From: Planctomycetota bacterium
GTDB lineage: Bacteria; Planctomycetota; JACOTG01; JAJDCM01
NCBI GenBank assembly: GCA_029260825.1
Contig: JAJDCM010000100.1
Span: 1-48,868 of the forward strand
Direction of reading: 5' to 3'
DNA length: 48,868 bases
Within the stretch, counting starts at the first letter, position 1; each line of letters starts with the position of its first letter. Below are positions 7,261 through 16,367 of the stretch, in pieces. Position numbers and translations under genes: made by a program. The notes below the pieces were generated by a model that did no database searches, was not told the origin of the DNA, and was given only the letters and a program-made list of their open reading frames with translations.

Positions 7261-9784
7261 GCCCAAAAAACAGGATCCCGAGCGTCTCGACGCCTGGGTG
7301 GATCGACTGAACGAGGGCGAGAGAGTCCGATCGGACGAGGCCTTGAGCCAGGACGAAGCAGCAGCCTTACGCTGGCTGGAAGTGTTGAATGTTCCTGGAA
7401 GTGTGAGCGGCCAGACGAGTGATTCGGAAGAGTTGGTCGGAAAGCGTCTCGGGCCTTACCTTCTTCTTGCTTGCATCGGGGAGGGGGGGCAGGGTCGAGT
7501 CTATGAGGCCGTTCATGATTCTCTCGAGCGGAAGGTTGCGCTCAAAGTTCTCCCGGAGCAGTTCGGACGAACTCCCAAGCAGGTGGCTCGCTTTCGAAGG
7601 GAAGCAAGGGCGGCGGCCTCACTCAAGCATCCGGGCATCGTGGGAGTGTACGAAGTCGGCGAATCGGAAGGCGCCTATTACTACGCCATGGAGTTCGTGG
7701 ATGGGGCCCCACTGAGTTCCTTTATTCGGTCCCAGAAAAAGCCTGAATCCTCCTCGGAATCCCCCCTTGATCCGGATGTGAATGCGGTCGGGGGATACTT
7801 TCGTTGGGCGGCCACCGTGGTGCTTGATTGTGCCGAAGCGATGGGATACGCCCACCGTCATGGAGTGATCCACCGGGACATCAAACCCTCCAATGTTCTC
7901 GTTGGATGCGACGCCAGGGTTCGCCTCTCGGACTTTGGACTTGCCCGCATCGAGGCTGATCCGACCATTACCCGCACCGGCATTCGTTTCGGAACTCTCT
8001 CCTACATGAGCCCGGAGCACGTGGATGGAAACCACCTCGATACAAGAAGCGACGTATTTTCTCTCGGTGTAACTCTCTACGAGCTGGTGACGCTCAACCG
8101 ACCTTTTCCGGGGAACACGGAAGGCGAAATCCTCTATCGGATCGTGAATGAAGAGGTCGAGCGACCTCGGCGGGTGCGAGCCGGAATCGACAAGGATCTC
8201 GAGGCCATCATCCTCAAAGCTCTGGAGAAGAATCCATCTCTTCGGTATCCCAACGGGGACGCCATGGCGGCGGACCTTCGGCGCTACCTTGCCCACGAGC
8301 TGGTGGAGGCTCGTCCTTGGAGCATATTCGCCGGAGTTCGAAAATGGGTCCGGAGAAATCCCAAGCTGGCGTTGGCCGCGTTCTTCTTTGTTCTGTCCAG
8401 TGGAGGCGCTCTCATCTGGGCCGAGAAATACCGTCGCCAATCACTCGTTCTCAATGAAGTTCAAGTGGCGAAAATGCGTGATCAGGCGACTCATGCGGTG
8501 AGAGTTGGGGTGTTGCAGCTTGCTCAAGGCGCTACCGCGGCGGCCCGGGTTCAGTTTCAAAACGCTCTTTCCCTGGAGCCGGAGCGGATGGAGGCGAAGC
8601 TGCTTCTCATTCTTGCCGAGATCGAGTCCTCTCAGACGAGTGTTGTTCGCGATGCCCAGGTTCGGATGACCAAGATTCTTCGCGAGTTCCCGGATCTTGC
8701 AGGTGCCCATTTTCTTCGGGCCATTACCCTCTCCCGAAAGGGAAGGGACGAGCAGGCGAATCAGGCCGTGCGAAGAGCCGAGAGCATTTCAAGCAGGCTT
8801 CCGGTCGAGGTCTATCTCCATGCCGCTGTCGCTCAGGAGACCGGTCAGTACGAAAAGGCACTTGAGCTCTTTCACGAAGCAGTGCGACTTGCCCCCAATG
8901 CAGTTGAGTACCTCTACTCAAGACAATGCTGCTACCTCGATCTGGGTGAGGATCGTCAGGCATTTGGGGACGCCTGGATGATCGCTCACACGGCTTCCAC
9001 CGACTCCTGGGCTCATCGCAATCTCGGAGATATCTCTCTTGTTCTGGGCGACCCGAAGGATTCGATCGAATCCTACGAGAAGGCCCTGGCGCTCGATCCA
9101 GTAGATCTACCTACCCGGTTGCACAAATCGCTGACTCTCTCCCTTTCCGGCAATGGCAAGGACGCAGAAGCCGAGGTGAGCGACTTGCTTCTCGGGTTTT
9201 CTGAGGATCCGCGAGTCTGGACCACCAACGCACTTTCTCTTCTGAGGCAGGGACGTTTCCTGGAAGGGCGAGCCAGTGTCGAGCGAGCCATTTCGCTTGC
9301 ACCCGGTGATGGATATTCACGGAGGGTTTTGGGTGATTGCTTCCTTCTGGGCGCGGAATCAGAAAAGGCCCAGGAATCCTACCAACTTGCCTTCAAAGAT
9401 CCCATTTCCGCTCCGGCGTCTTCTTATGGGATGGCTCTTGTCCACCTGCGAAACCTCGATTCGAGGGAGGCAGCCAAGGCGTTCCTGCGGGCCTGTCATC
9501 CGGTATCCGTGAGCGTCAAAGACTGGATTTCCGGCCTCTTCTGGATTCGCTCTCCGATTCTTCCTTCGCTGGATCGAGAGGCGATCCTGGAGTGCTGCGT
9601 GGAAACGTGCGATTTGCTGGGCGGATCCAATGCACTTGCCCTGGCGACCCTTGCCGCGGCATACGAGGAAATGGGTGAGATCGAAAAGGCACGTTCTCTT
9701 GTTTCGGGAAGTCGTTTGCTTCTCGACACGAACCCTTTCGTCCGGGTTGCGTTTCGTCTCCAGAAGAACCAGTTGAATCAGTAG
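7253..9784 (+). CDS. Membrane Ser/Thr protein kinase with C-terminal TPR domain
   Basis: The GTG at 7253, preceded by GGAGAGG, overlaps the end of the sigma factor gene. The 843-residue protein has a Hanks-type kinase domain (~68-350): glycine loop GEGGQGRVYE, ATP lysine in VALKVL (~98), catalytic loop HRDIKPSN (~207), DFG (~227), and the activation segment ending FGTLSYMSPE. One transmembrane helix follows (~372-392, LALAAFFFVLSSGGALIWA), then ~440 residues of TPR-like helical repeats. In this orientation the kinase domain is cytoplasmic and the TPR part extracytoplasmic. Coupling to the sigma factor suggests that it senses an envelope signal and modifies that sigma factor; it could also phosphorylate the FHA regulator at 3280-5175, but the sequence does not show this. 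Confidence 0.92.
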   Translation: MDEPKKQDPERLDAWVDRLNEGERVRSDEALSQDEAAALRWLEVLNVPGSVSGQTSDSEELVGKRLGPYLLLACIGEGGQGRVYEAVHDSLERKVALKVLPEQFGRTPKQVARFRREARAAASLKHPGIVGVYEVGESEGAYYYAMEFVDGAPLSSFIRSQKKPESSSESPLDPDVNAVGGYFRWAATVVLDCAEAMGYAHRHGVIHRDIKPSNVLVGCDARVRLSDFGLARIEADPTITRTGIRFGTLSYMSPEHVDGNHLDTRSDVFSLGVTLYELVTLNRPFPGNTEGEILYRIVNEEVERPRRVRAGIDKDLEAIILKALEKNPSLRYPNGDAMAADLRRYLAHELVEARPWSIFAGVRKWVRRNPKLALAAFFFVLSSGGALIWAEKYRRQSLVLNEVQVAKMRDQATHAVRVGVLQLAQGATAAARVQFQNALSLEPERMEAKLLLILAEIESSQTSVVRDAQVRMTKILREFPDLAGAHFLRAITLSRKGRDEQANQAVRRAESISSRLPVEVYLHAAVAQETGQYEKALELFHEAVRLAPNAVEYLYSRQCCYLDLGEDRQAFGDAWMIAHTASTDSWAHRNLGDISLVLGDPKDSIESYEKALALDPVDLPTRLHKSLTLSLSGNGKDAEAEVSDLLLGFSEDPRVWTTNALSLLRQGRFLEGRASVERAISLAPGDGYSRRVLGDCFLLGAESEKAQESYQLAFKDPISAPASSYGMALVHLRNLDSREAAKAFLRACHPVSVSVKDWISGLFWIRSPILPSLDREAILECCVETCDLLGGSNALALATLAAAYEEMGEIEKARSLVSGSRLLLDTNPFVRVAFRLQKNQLNQ

Positions 9785-9790
9785 CGGAAA

Positions 9791-12505
9791 TTACTGAATT
9801 TCGACGATCGTCCCTCCTGCCTCTTCGAAGTCCTTGAAGGCTCGAAGAAGGGCCTCATCTTTCCAGAATGCCTCGGTTTTGAGGTTGGTGGAATCGGGTG
9901 TGCGGACCGAGCTGGGGATGATGAGTTTTCGGCAGATGGGTTTTTTGTCCGTTGGATCGAGAAATGTGGTCGCAAGGGTTTCGGGAAGCATGGGGAGACC
10001 GACGTCAACCACGCGAACCCGACCCGGTGGGGCGAGGTCGAGGTGTTCCATGCGGCACGCAAAAAGAACGGTCGATGCGGGGGATGTGGTTCTTCCCGGC
10101 CAGAGGAGAGGCTGGTTGCTCGATTGAAGATAAGACCAGATGGGAATCTGCGAGCGCTGAAACATCGTTTCCAGAACGAGGGGTTCTCCAGGTACTAGAT
10201 CATCCTCCAGAAAAAGAATTCCCTTTCGTCCAAAGTAGGTATCCGGGCTGAAATGGATGAGCGTGTTGGCTCCGCGACCGTTCACGCGAAAGTCTCGAAC
10301 CATCGTTGATGGAGTTCTCACAACGAGTCCCAATGTGATCGGATTCCCGCCGTCCATGGTGAGTTCGTAAGTGATCTTCTCCGGTTCCTGGTAGAGATTG
10401 AGCTGAGCCTTGTTGCCGGCGATGTTCAGGTCGTTCAGTGCCACGGACGAAAACCCGGAGGGAATGTTCGGGGTGACGTACACCGTGTCGGTGGAGAGCC
10501 GGAGGATCGGTGCGAAGTAATTCAGAATTGCTTCCAGGGTCACTCCGATCGCGGCGGGATCGAGCCGCAGTGTCGGATCGGCAAGAGGGGTCAAATCGCC
10601 TGCATGGTATTGCCGGGAGATTCCGCCGGACGGTGATGCGGAAGTGAGCACGGTCTCAAGAGCGGGGCCCGCGAGCGGATGACCCACGCTTGCGAGAACA
10701 AACAGAAGCCTACCCAGGGATTCGCCTTCGATGGTCGAGGAGCCTGGAAATGACCGGAGGATCAGTCCTCCCTGTTTTTCCTGGGGCGTAACGAGAAGAT
10801 CGAGGCTCCGATCAAGCGAGCTCAAGATGTTGTTGCTCGGGGTGCTCGAGAATCGATGCCAGATGATTGCGAGACTGCTAAGAGCGGTGGGGACCGGGTG
10901 TTTCTCGCCTTGAAGCGGTGAGGCTGCGGGAGCGTAAAGTCCCTTTCTTGACAGGAGAAAGTCGGTGTTGATTGCGCGCCGAAGCTCGGTCGAAACCGAG
11001 ATGAACTGATGGGGATCCGGGGCGGAGAAGTCGAGCAGCTCATACAGGCTCTTCATGGCGTCGTTGGCCATGGCACGAAGAAGTTCTTGTTCCAGAAGCC
11101 GAGGGCGTCGACCGTTGCCGTGAGGCACGTGACGTCGGGCCATCTCCGGATCGGTGAGCAGGAGCGCATTGAGCTCAGCGGGTGTTGCGGCAAGCTCGGT
11201 GCTTGGGCCGGGAAGGCGCCGGGAGTTCTCATCGAGGATGGATGACACATTGGCGAGTAAGTATTGCCACCGATCGAAGACAAGTGGACCGAACAGCTCA
11301 TCGCGAAAAACCAGGTCGTGAAGAATCACGTTGGTGAAAGCCGATTCGAGGGAGAGATGTTCCTGATCGATGGCGAATGCATCGGGAATGGGTGCGTTGG
11401 CAAGGACGGATGCCACCGGATATTCATTCAGGATCGCCTGTTCCGCGCATGCAGCCCTGAAGATACCTTCGACCGCCCGGCTTGCGGATGTTCGATCACC
11501 AGCAGACACGAGAGCTCTGACCGGCCCGAGCTGATCGAGGGAGCGAACTCCCGGGTGATTCAGGGGAGACAGGAAGGGGCCGGATCGCCCCGCTCGAAGG
11601 ATGCCCAGGTGGACAAAACAACGATCGAGAAGGTCGGCAATCCGTGGATCCTGGGTGAGGACTTCGGTTCTCCCTCCCAGGTACCGGCGCCACCAGCCAT
11701 AGGTCATGTCAAGAATGCCGTGGGCTCCGAACCGTTCGAATCGTTCGAGGGTCTCCTGTCGATGTTCGGTCCCAAGATGGAGCCAAACGGCGACGTACGA
11801 TTCCTCTCCTGCGGCAATCTGGGGAAGTTGAACCTGGAGTGTTTGATCACCTGCACTGCCTGGTGCGGCAGAGCGGAGGGTGCCATTTTGATGCGGAGTC
11901 GACGAGGAACCAAGGTTGACGATCGATGCGGCGATTTCTACGGACGGAAGATCCGTGGCGGAAACTTTTGACTCTTCGTTTGGCTTGTACGTCAGGTTGA
12001 GGCGGGCGCCGGTGAGGGGTTCCCGGGAGGTGTTGCGCACGGCGATCAATCGGAGGATGGCCGATAAGCCGGGAGGTGCCGCATCGACGATCAGAACCCG
12101 GGCACCCTTGTAACGCAGAGACGTTTCGATCATGCCGCATCGGCGGATGGTTGCGATGCCCCAGTGCTCGGGATTGAGGCTCTTTCCTTCCATCTGAAAA
12201 TCCACGCACGATTGCCCGAGATTGATGCCGGCATGGGGGAGGAAGGACTGGATGTGGGAGAGTGATCCGGGTGGGCCAACCAGACCGAGAGTCGCGAAAA
12301 CCTCGCCGTTTCCAACGGGGAAAGCTCCCCTCTTTTCAATGGGAGGAGGACCTTTGGCGAGGTTGGTGGCGAACGAAAACGTGGACCTGTCACGAAGCCA
12401 GGGAAAGTAGTCCGGAAGACGACGAATCAGTTCCTGTCCGGAAAGGGGCCGGGTCATCACCGCAAGCAGGAAAAAGATGGCCCAGCTGAGCTTCCCGGTG
12501 ATCAT
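9791..12505 (-). CDS. Exported six-hairpin glycosidase-like protein
   Basis: The ATG at 12505 is chosen because it starts a signal peptide (KLSWAIFFLLAVMTRPLSG) and overlaps the stop of the upstream fusion gene in the form ATGA. The 904 residues begin with a beta-rich domain (~40-260) containing the phrase GAFPVGNGEVFATLGL, reminiscent of the N-terminal beta-sandwich of GH65/GH95-like enzymes. A largely helical middle region follows (~280-650, as in an alpha/alpha toroid), then a beta-rich C-terminal part. I cannot assign catalytic residues or a substrate. Translational coupling to a one-carbon enzyme gene is unexpected. The gene converges on the kinase gene with 6 bases between stop codons and no terminator visible. 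Confidence 0.6.
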   Translation of the reverse strand: MITGKLSWAIFFLLAVMTRPLSGQELIRRLPDYFPWLRDRSTFSFATNLAKGPPPIEKRGAFPVGNGEVFATLGLVGPPGSLSHIQSFLPHAGINLGQSCVDFQMEGKSLNPEHWGIATIRRCGMIETSLRYKGARVLIVDAAPPGLSAILRLIAVRNTSREPLTGARLNLTYKPNEESKVSATDLPSVEIAASIVNLGSSSTPHQNGTLRSAAPGSAGDQTLQVQLPQIAAGEESYVAVWLHLGTEHRQETLERFERFGAHGILDMTYGWWRRYLGGRTEVLTQDPRIADLLDRCFVHLGILRAGRSGPFLSPLNHPGVRSLDQLGPVRALVSAGDRTSASRAVEGIFRAACAEQAILNEYPVASVLANAPIPDAFAIDQEHLSLESAFTNVILHDLVFRDELFGPLVFDRWQYLLANVSSILDENSRRLPGPSTELAATPAELNALLLTDPEMARRHVPHGNGRRPRLLEQELLRAMANDAMKSLYELLDFSAPDPHQFISVSTELRRAINTDFLLSRKGLYAPAASPLQGEKHPVPTALSSLAIIWHRFSSTPSNNILSSLDRSLDLLVTPQEKQGGLILRSFPGSSTIEGESLGRLLFVLASVGHPLAGPALETVLTSASPSGGISRQYHAGDLTPLADPTLRLDPAAIGVTLEAILNYFAPILRLSTDTVYVTPNIPSGFSSVALNDLNIAGNKAQLNLYQEPEKITYELTMDGGNPITLGLVVRTPSTMVRDFRVNGRGANTLIHFSPDTYFGRKGILFLEDDLVPGEPLVLETMFQRSQIPIWSYLQSSNQPLLWPGRTTSPASTVLFACRMEHLDLAPPGRVRVVDVGLPMLPETLATTFLDPTDKKPICRKLIIPSSVRTPDSTNLKTEAFWKDEALLRAFKDFEEAGGTIVEIQ

Positions 12506-15500
12506 CGATTTCGTGCGGCCTCTTTCACCTCTTGATTCCGACGAGCGGTGATGCGAGGGAGGCGCTTCTGTCCCTTGAGGAAGCGGGTCACGATGGTGGC
12601 ATTCTCGGGCAGGACCGCCTTGGCGCCCCGAGGTGCATTGTTCAGTTCCGCCGGCGCAAAGATCTTGCCCGCGCGTCCTTTTTCGGGGACGGGGAAGATT
12701 TGAATGCCGGCATCTTTTTTCGCTGCTTTCTTTTGGATACACGCCAAGCCTTGCTGGTTTCCCTGAACGAGTACGGAAGACGTCACTTCGCCGATGTAGC
12801 TTCCTTTAGAATCGACTATCGGGTCGCCAGGCTTGATACGCCGGGCCGAGCTGCTGTCCAGCCGAAATCGGACAATGGTCCGGGTTGAGGCTTCCATGCG
12901 CTCGATGTAGGCGCTTCTCCCCACGAAAAACGGCTTGTGAAGCTTCACAAAGCTTCCATAGCCGGCTTCAGAGGGGATGAGGTCGAGTTTGCCGCCAAGC
13001 TCGTGACCGTACAGGGGGAGCCCTGCTTCGGCTCGGGTGCTGTCTCGCGCTCCGAGTCCGACGGGTCGAATTCCGTGGGCGGCGCCCTTCTCAAGGAGTA
13101 GATTCCAGATCTTGGAGGCCTGATCGGGCCGGACGTAGAGCTCATAGCCGACTTCTTCCCCGGTATATCCGGTCCGGGAGATGAGAGCGTTGTACTCCCC
13201 GATTTTCCCTTCAATGAAATCAAAGCGTCGAAGCTGCTGGATCGAGACCGCCTGATCTTCTCCTCCCACCGCGCAGAGGACGTCGAGGGCATTTGGACCC
13301 TGGAGGGCCAGGTCGACCCGGCGATCTTCGATCGGGCCTTCCGTTTTCAAGTCGATGATCTCGCACTCGACATCGATTTCGATGGTGGGGTCCGTGTGGT
13401 CGAGGATGACCTTCTTTGCCACCACGGCTTCGATCCATGTCTTCACTTTGTCTGTATTGGCAGCGTTCACCACCATCATGTATCGTTGCTCACCCAATCG
13501 ATAAACAAGAATATCGTCCAGGACGTTGCCTTCTCCATCGAAGATGTAGGAATACTGGGCTTGACCGTCTTCCAGCCAATGAACGTAGTTGGCCGTGATG
13601 AGATCGAGAAAGCGGGCGGCGTGTTTTCCGCTGAAACCAAGGACGCCCATGTGGGAAACATCAAAGAGGCCGACGGCCTTTCTTACGATCTCGTGTTCCT
13701 CATTGATGCTCGTGTACTGAAGCGGCATCTTCCATCCGGCAAACGGCACCATGTAAGTGGGGCGTGTGAGCTTGATGTGGTCTTCATAGAGGCAGGAAGG
13801 GATCGGGTCTCCCGCCGTGGGGAAAAAGGTAAACGGTACCTTTTCAGATCCTCTGGGCGGAAGGGGAAGAGCGTATTTCCCAACGAAGTAGGGTTTGTTC
13901 AGGTGAAAGAGCTGGGGAGCTGACTTCAAGAGTTCCTGGGTGTTTCCTTCGTTCGGTTCAAAGAGATCTCGAGCCGAAACGCCGGCCAGAGTGGCTCCCT
14001 TCTTGACGAGGGATCGAATCACCAGGTCGGCCTGACTCTCTGTCATCGTGACGATGAACTCGTCTCCCTCGTGGCTTCGGGAAAGACTGAGGGAGAACTC
14101 CGGGATTTCTCGGATCTTCCCCGGTGCGGGTGGCGAGCCGTCCGGGCAGAGGCCTTGCATCGCCTTTTCAGCGTCGGGGCCGACTGCCTTCAGGATCTTC
14201 AGACGTTCCGGTCCGCCTTCCCCACGGGTTCGATCAAAGACGATCACCGGCCCCTGGATCTTTCTCATGAGATCTTTGTCGTCAAAGAGAACGTACCCAT
14301 CCGAAACGCTCCGGAACCAGGCGGTAAGCCATTCTTCAGCGTCGGGAGGAGCCACTACGAAGTAGCGACTTCTATCGTGTTTGTCGGATTCTTTGCGAAG
14401 AACCGTGATGATGCCATAAACCGTGCCGGTCCGGTCCAGCACCGTGGTTTTGAGGCCTTCACCCGGATCGAGCCCCAGGATGTCGCCTGCGCACATTTCA
14501 TGAAGAAAGAGTGAAGCTCTCCATCCGATGACCTCCAGGAGCCGGTGATCACCGAGGTCGAAGACGGCGCAAGCTTCCCGGGCCGCCTTGAGCTCTTCCT
14601 CTGCGCTCGAATAGTGGAGCACTACCTGAATCCCGTTCCGCTCGGCGATCTGGGCGTTGCTTTGTTCCTTGCTGCGAGCGATCGTTCCCGGGTCGGATGA
14701 TCCCGTGCTCTTTTGAGCTGGGAAGTCGTGGGGATAACCGGAGGGCTGGGTCTGGACGGCCATGGCCGCAGCTTTTTGGGCAAGGCCGGCAACCTCTTCG
14801 GTGCATTGACGCAGGATGTCCATGTCGAGCTTTCCTCGACCGATCTGGCTCCGGTTGTTGAGGTACGAGAAGGGATGAATGCTCTTCAAAAGACGGGCAA
14901 CGATCCCGGCCACCTTTTGCATGTCCTGGGGAATGAGCCCCCGTTGGGTGACCCAGGTGGTTCCAAAGCGGATGGCCGTTGGGTGAGCGGCGTTCCGGTC
15001 GCCGGGTATCGTATTCTTGTTGCAGGTGAGCCCGGCAAGATCGAGGATTCGCGAGGCGATTTCGCCGCTCAGGGGTTGTCCACCGTCCGTGCGGAGTGAC
15101 TTGAGATCCACCAGGCAGAGATGGCTATCGGTTCCGCCATTGCAAACTCGCAGGCCTTCTTTGGTGAATGCATCGGCGAGGGCTTTGGCGTTTTCTTGCG
15201 TCCCTTTCTGAAGAGCGCGGAACTCGGGAGACTGTGCGAGCAAGAAGGAGACAGCTTTTCCGGCGATGGCATTCAGGTGGGGTCCACCCTGTTCGCCAGG
15301 GAAGACCGCCCGATCTATTTTTTGACTGTGCACTTCGTCCGTGGTGAGAATGATGGCTCCTCGGTTCCCACAGAGGGTCTTGTGGGTCGTCAAGGTGACC
15401 ACGTCTGCATAGCCAATCGGACTCGGGAAGAGTCCGGCCGCCACAAGACCGGCTGGATGGGAGATATCGGCAAGGAGAAGTGCATTGACTTCGTTCGCGA

Positions 15501-16281
15501 TTTCTCGAAGCCTTGCCCAGTCGATGACTCGGGGGTAGGCACTGAAGCCGGCCACGATGAGCTTGGGACGCTCGAGGGTGGCGGCGCTCGCCAGGCTTTC
15601 GTAGTCAAGCTGCTCGGTCTTGGGGTCGAGTCCGTAGGCGATGGCTCTGAACGTTTTTCCCGACCGGTTCGCAGGACTGCCGTGGGTTAGGTGTCCGCCA
15701 TGGGCCAGGTTGAGACCCAGGATGGTGTCTCCTGGTTTCAGGAACGCGTCGTAAACGGCGTTGTTGGCTGCAGCGCCGGAGAGGGGCTGAACGTTGACGA
15801 AGATCTCTTTGGCGGCGACTTTCGGCCCGTCGGTTTCGTGGTGCTCGGTGGCGAAGAGTTCGGCCGCGCGCTTCTGGGCAAGGGCTTCCACGAAGTTTGC
15901 AAAATCACATCCCTTGTAATACCGGCGATCGGCGTAGCGTCGCTGGTGGGCAAGCATGTGGCCGTAGTCCAGAAGCAAGTCTTTCTCGTCCCGGGTCATT
16001 CGGGGGGCTGGATAGCCTTCGGCGTAGATGTTGGAAAAGCAGCTTGCAACTGCCTCTCGAACGGGAAGGGGGCAGATGCTTTCCGATGCGATGAAGATGA
16101 GTTTTCGAGTCTGGCGCTCGTCCTCGAGGTTGATGATCTTGCTGGTGTCGGGGTCGACCTCTCTCAGGCCTTTTTTTACCAGGAAGCCGTCGTTGCCCAT
16201 GCCGGGGGAATCTTTCAAGGTAGAACTCCTGTCTTGCGGGCCGGTTGATGACAACACTGCCTGCTCTTGCTTCGCGCTCAT
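12502..16281 (-). CDS. glyA-gcvT: Serine hydroxymethyltransferase / aminomethyltransferase (GcvT) triple-domain fusion
   Basis: The start at 16281 follows GAGGAAAG; a frame start at 16296 lacks a ribosome site, and a TTG at 16218 after AGGAG is possible. The 1259 residues contain: a complete SHMT domain (~40-475) with the PLP-lysine motif TTHKTLCGNRGA (Lys ~301) and VFPGEQGGPH; a divergent GcvT-like domain (~545-805, e.g. ACAVFDLGDHRLLEV and PYFVGK); and a full GcvT domain (~828-1240) with FAGWKMPLQY, GLFDVSHMG, the catalytic-aspartate motif GNVLDDILVYRL (~922) and SRTGYTGE. SHMT interconverts serine and glycine with tetrahydrofolate; GcvT releases ammonia and methylene-tetrahydrofolate in glycine cleavage. 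The fusion would let folate one-carbon units pass between the two. No gcvH or gcvP is in the window. A cysteine desulfurase gene lies 86 bases upstream. Confidence 0.9.
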   Translation of the reverse strand: MSAKQEQAVLSSTGPQDRSSTLKDSPGMGNDGFLVKKGLREVDPDTSKIINLEDERQTRKLIFIASESICPLPVREAVASCFSNIYAEGYPAPRMTRDEKDLLLDYGHMLAHQRRYADRRYYKGCDFANFVEALAQKRAAELFATEHHETDGPKVAAKEIFVNVQPLSGAAANNAVYDAFLKPGDTILGLNLAHGGHLTHGSPANRSGKTFRAIAYGLDPKTEQLDYESLASAATLERPKLIVAGFSAYPRVIDWARLREIANEVNALLLADISHPAGLVAAGLFPSPIGYADVVTLTTHKTLCGNRGAIILTTDEVHSQKIDRAVFPGEQGGPHLNAIAGKAVSFLLAQSPEFRALQKGTQENAKALADAFTKEGLRVCNGGTDSHLCLVDLKSLRTDGGQPLSGEIASRILDLAGLTCNKNTIPGDRNAAHPTAIRFGTTWVTQRGLIPQDMQKVAGIVARLLKSIHPFSYLNNRSQIGRGKLDMDILRQCTEEVAGLAQKAAAMAVQTQPSGYPHDFPAQKSTGSSDPGTIARSKEQSNAQIAERNGIQVVLHYSSAEEELKAAREACAVFDLGDHRLLEVIGWRASLFLHEMCAGDILGLDPGEGLKTTVLDRTGTVYGIITVLRKESDKHDRSRYFVVAPPDAEEWLTAWFRSVSDGYVLFDDKDLMRKIQGPVIVFDRTRGEGGPERLKILKAVGPDAEKAMQGLCPDGSPPAPGKIREIPEFSLSLSRSHEGDEFIVTMTESQADLVIRSLVKKGATLAGVSARDLFEPNEGNTQELLKSAPQLFHLNKPYFVGKYALPLPPRGSEKVPFTFFPTAGDPIPSCLYEDHIKLTRPTYMVPFAGWKMPLQYTSINEEHEIVRKAVGLFDVSHMGVLGFSGKHAARFLDLITANYVHWLEDGQAQYSYIFDGEGNVLDDILVYRLGEQRYMMVVNAANTDKVKTWIEAVVAKKVILDHTDPTIEIDVECEIIDLKTEGPIEDRRVDLALQGPNALDVLCAVGGEDQAVSIQQLRRFDFIEGKIGEYNALISRTGYTGEEVGYELYVRPDQASKIWNLLLEKGAAHGIRPVGLGARDSTRAEAGLPLYGHELGGKLDLIPSEAGYGSFVKLHKPFFVGRSAYIERMEASTRTIVRFRLDSSSARRIKPGDPIVDSKGSYIGEVTSSVLVQGNQQGLACIQKKAAKKDAGIQIFPVPEKGRAGKIFAPAELNNAPRGAKAVLPENATIVTRFLKGQKRLPRITARRNQEVKEAARNR

Positions 16282-16367
16282 TCCAGCTTTCCTCAAAAGT
16301 CCGGACTCAACTCGATTGCCTCTGCCGTGGCAAGAGAATCGCGTGGAAGGCTCCGAATGTCAACAGA

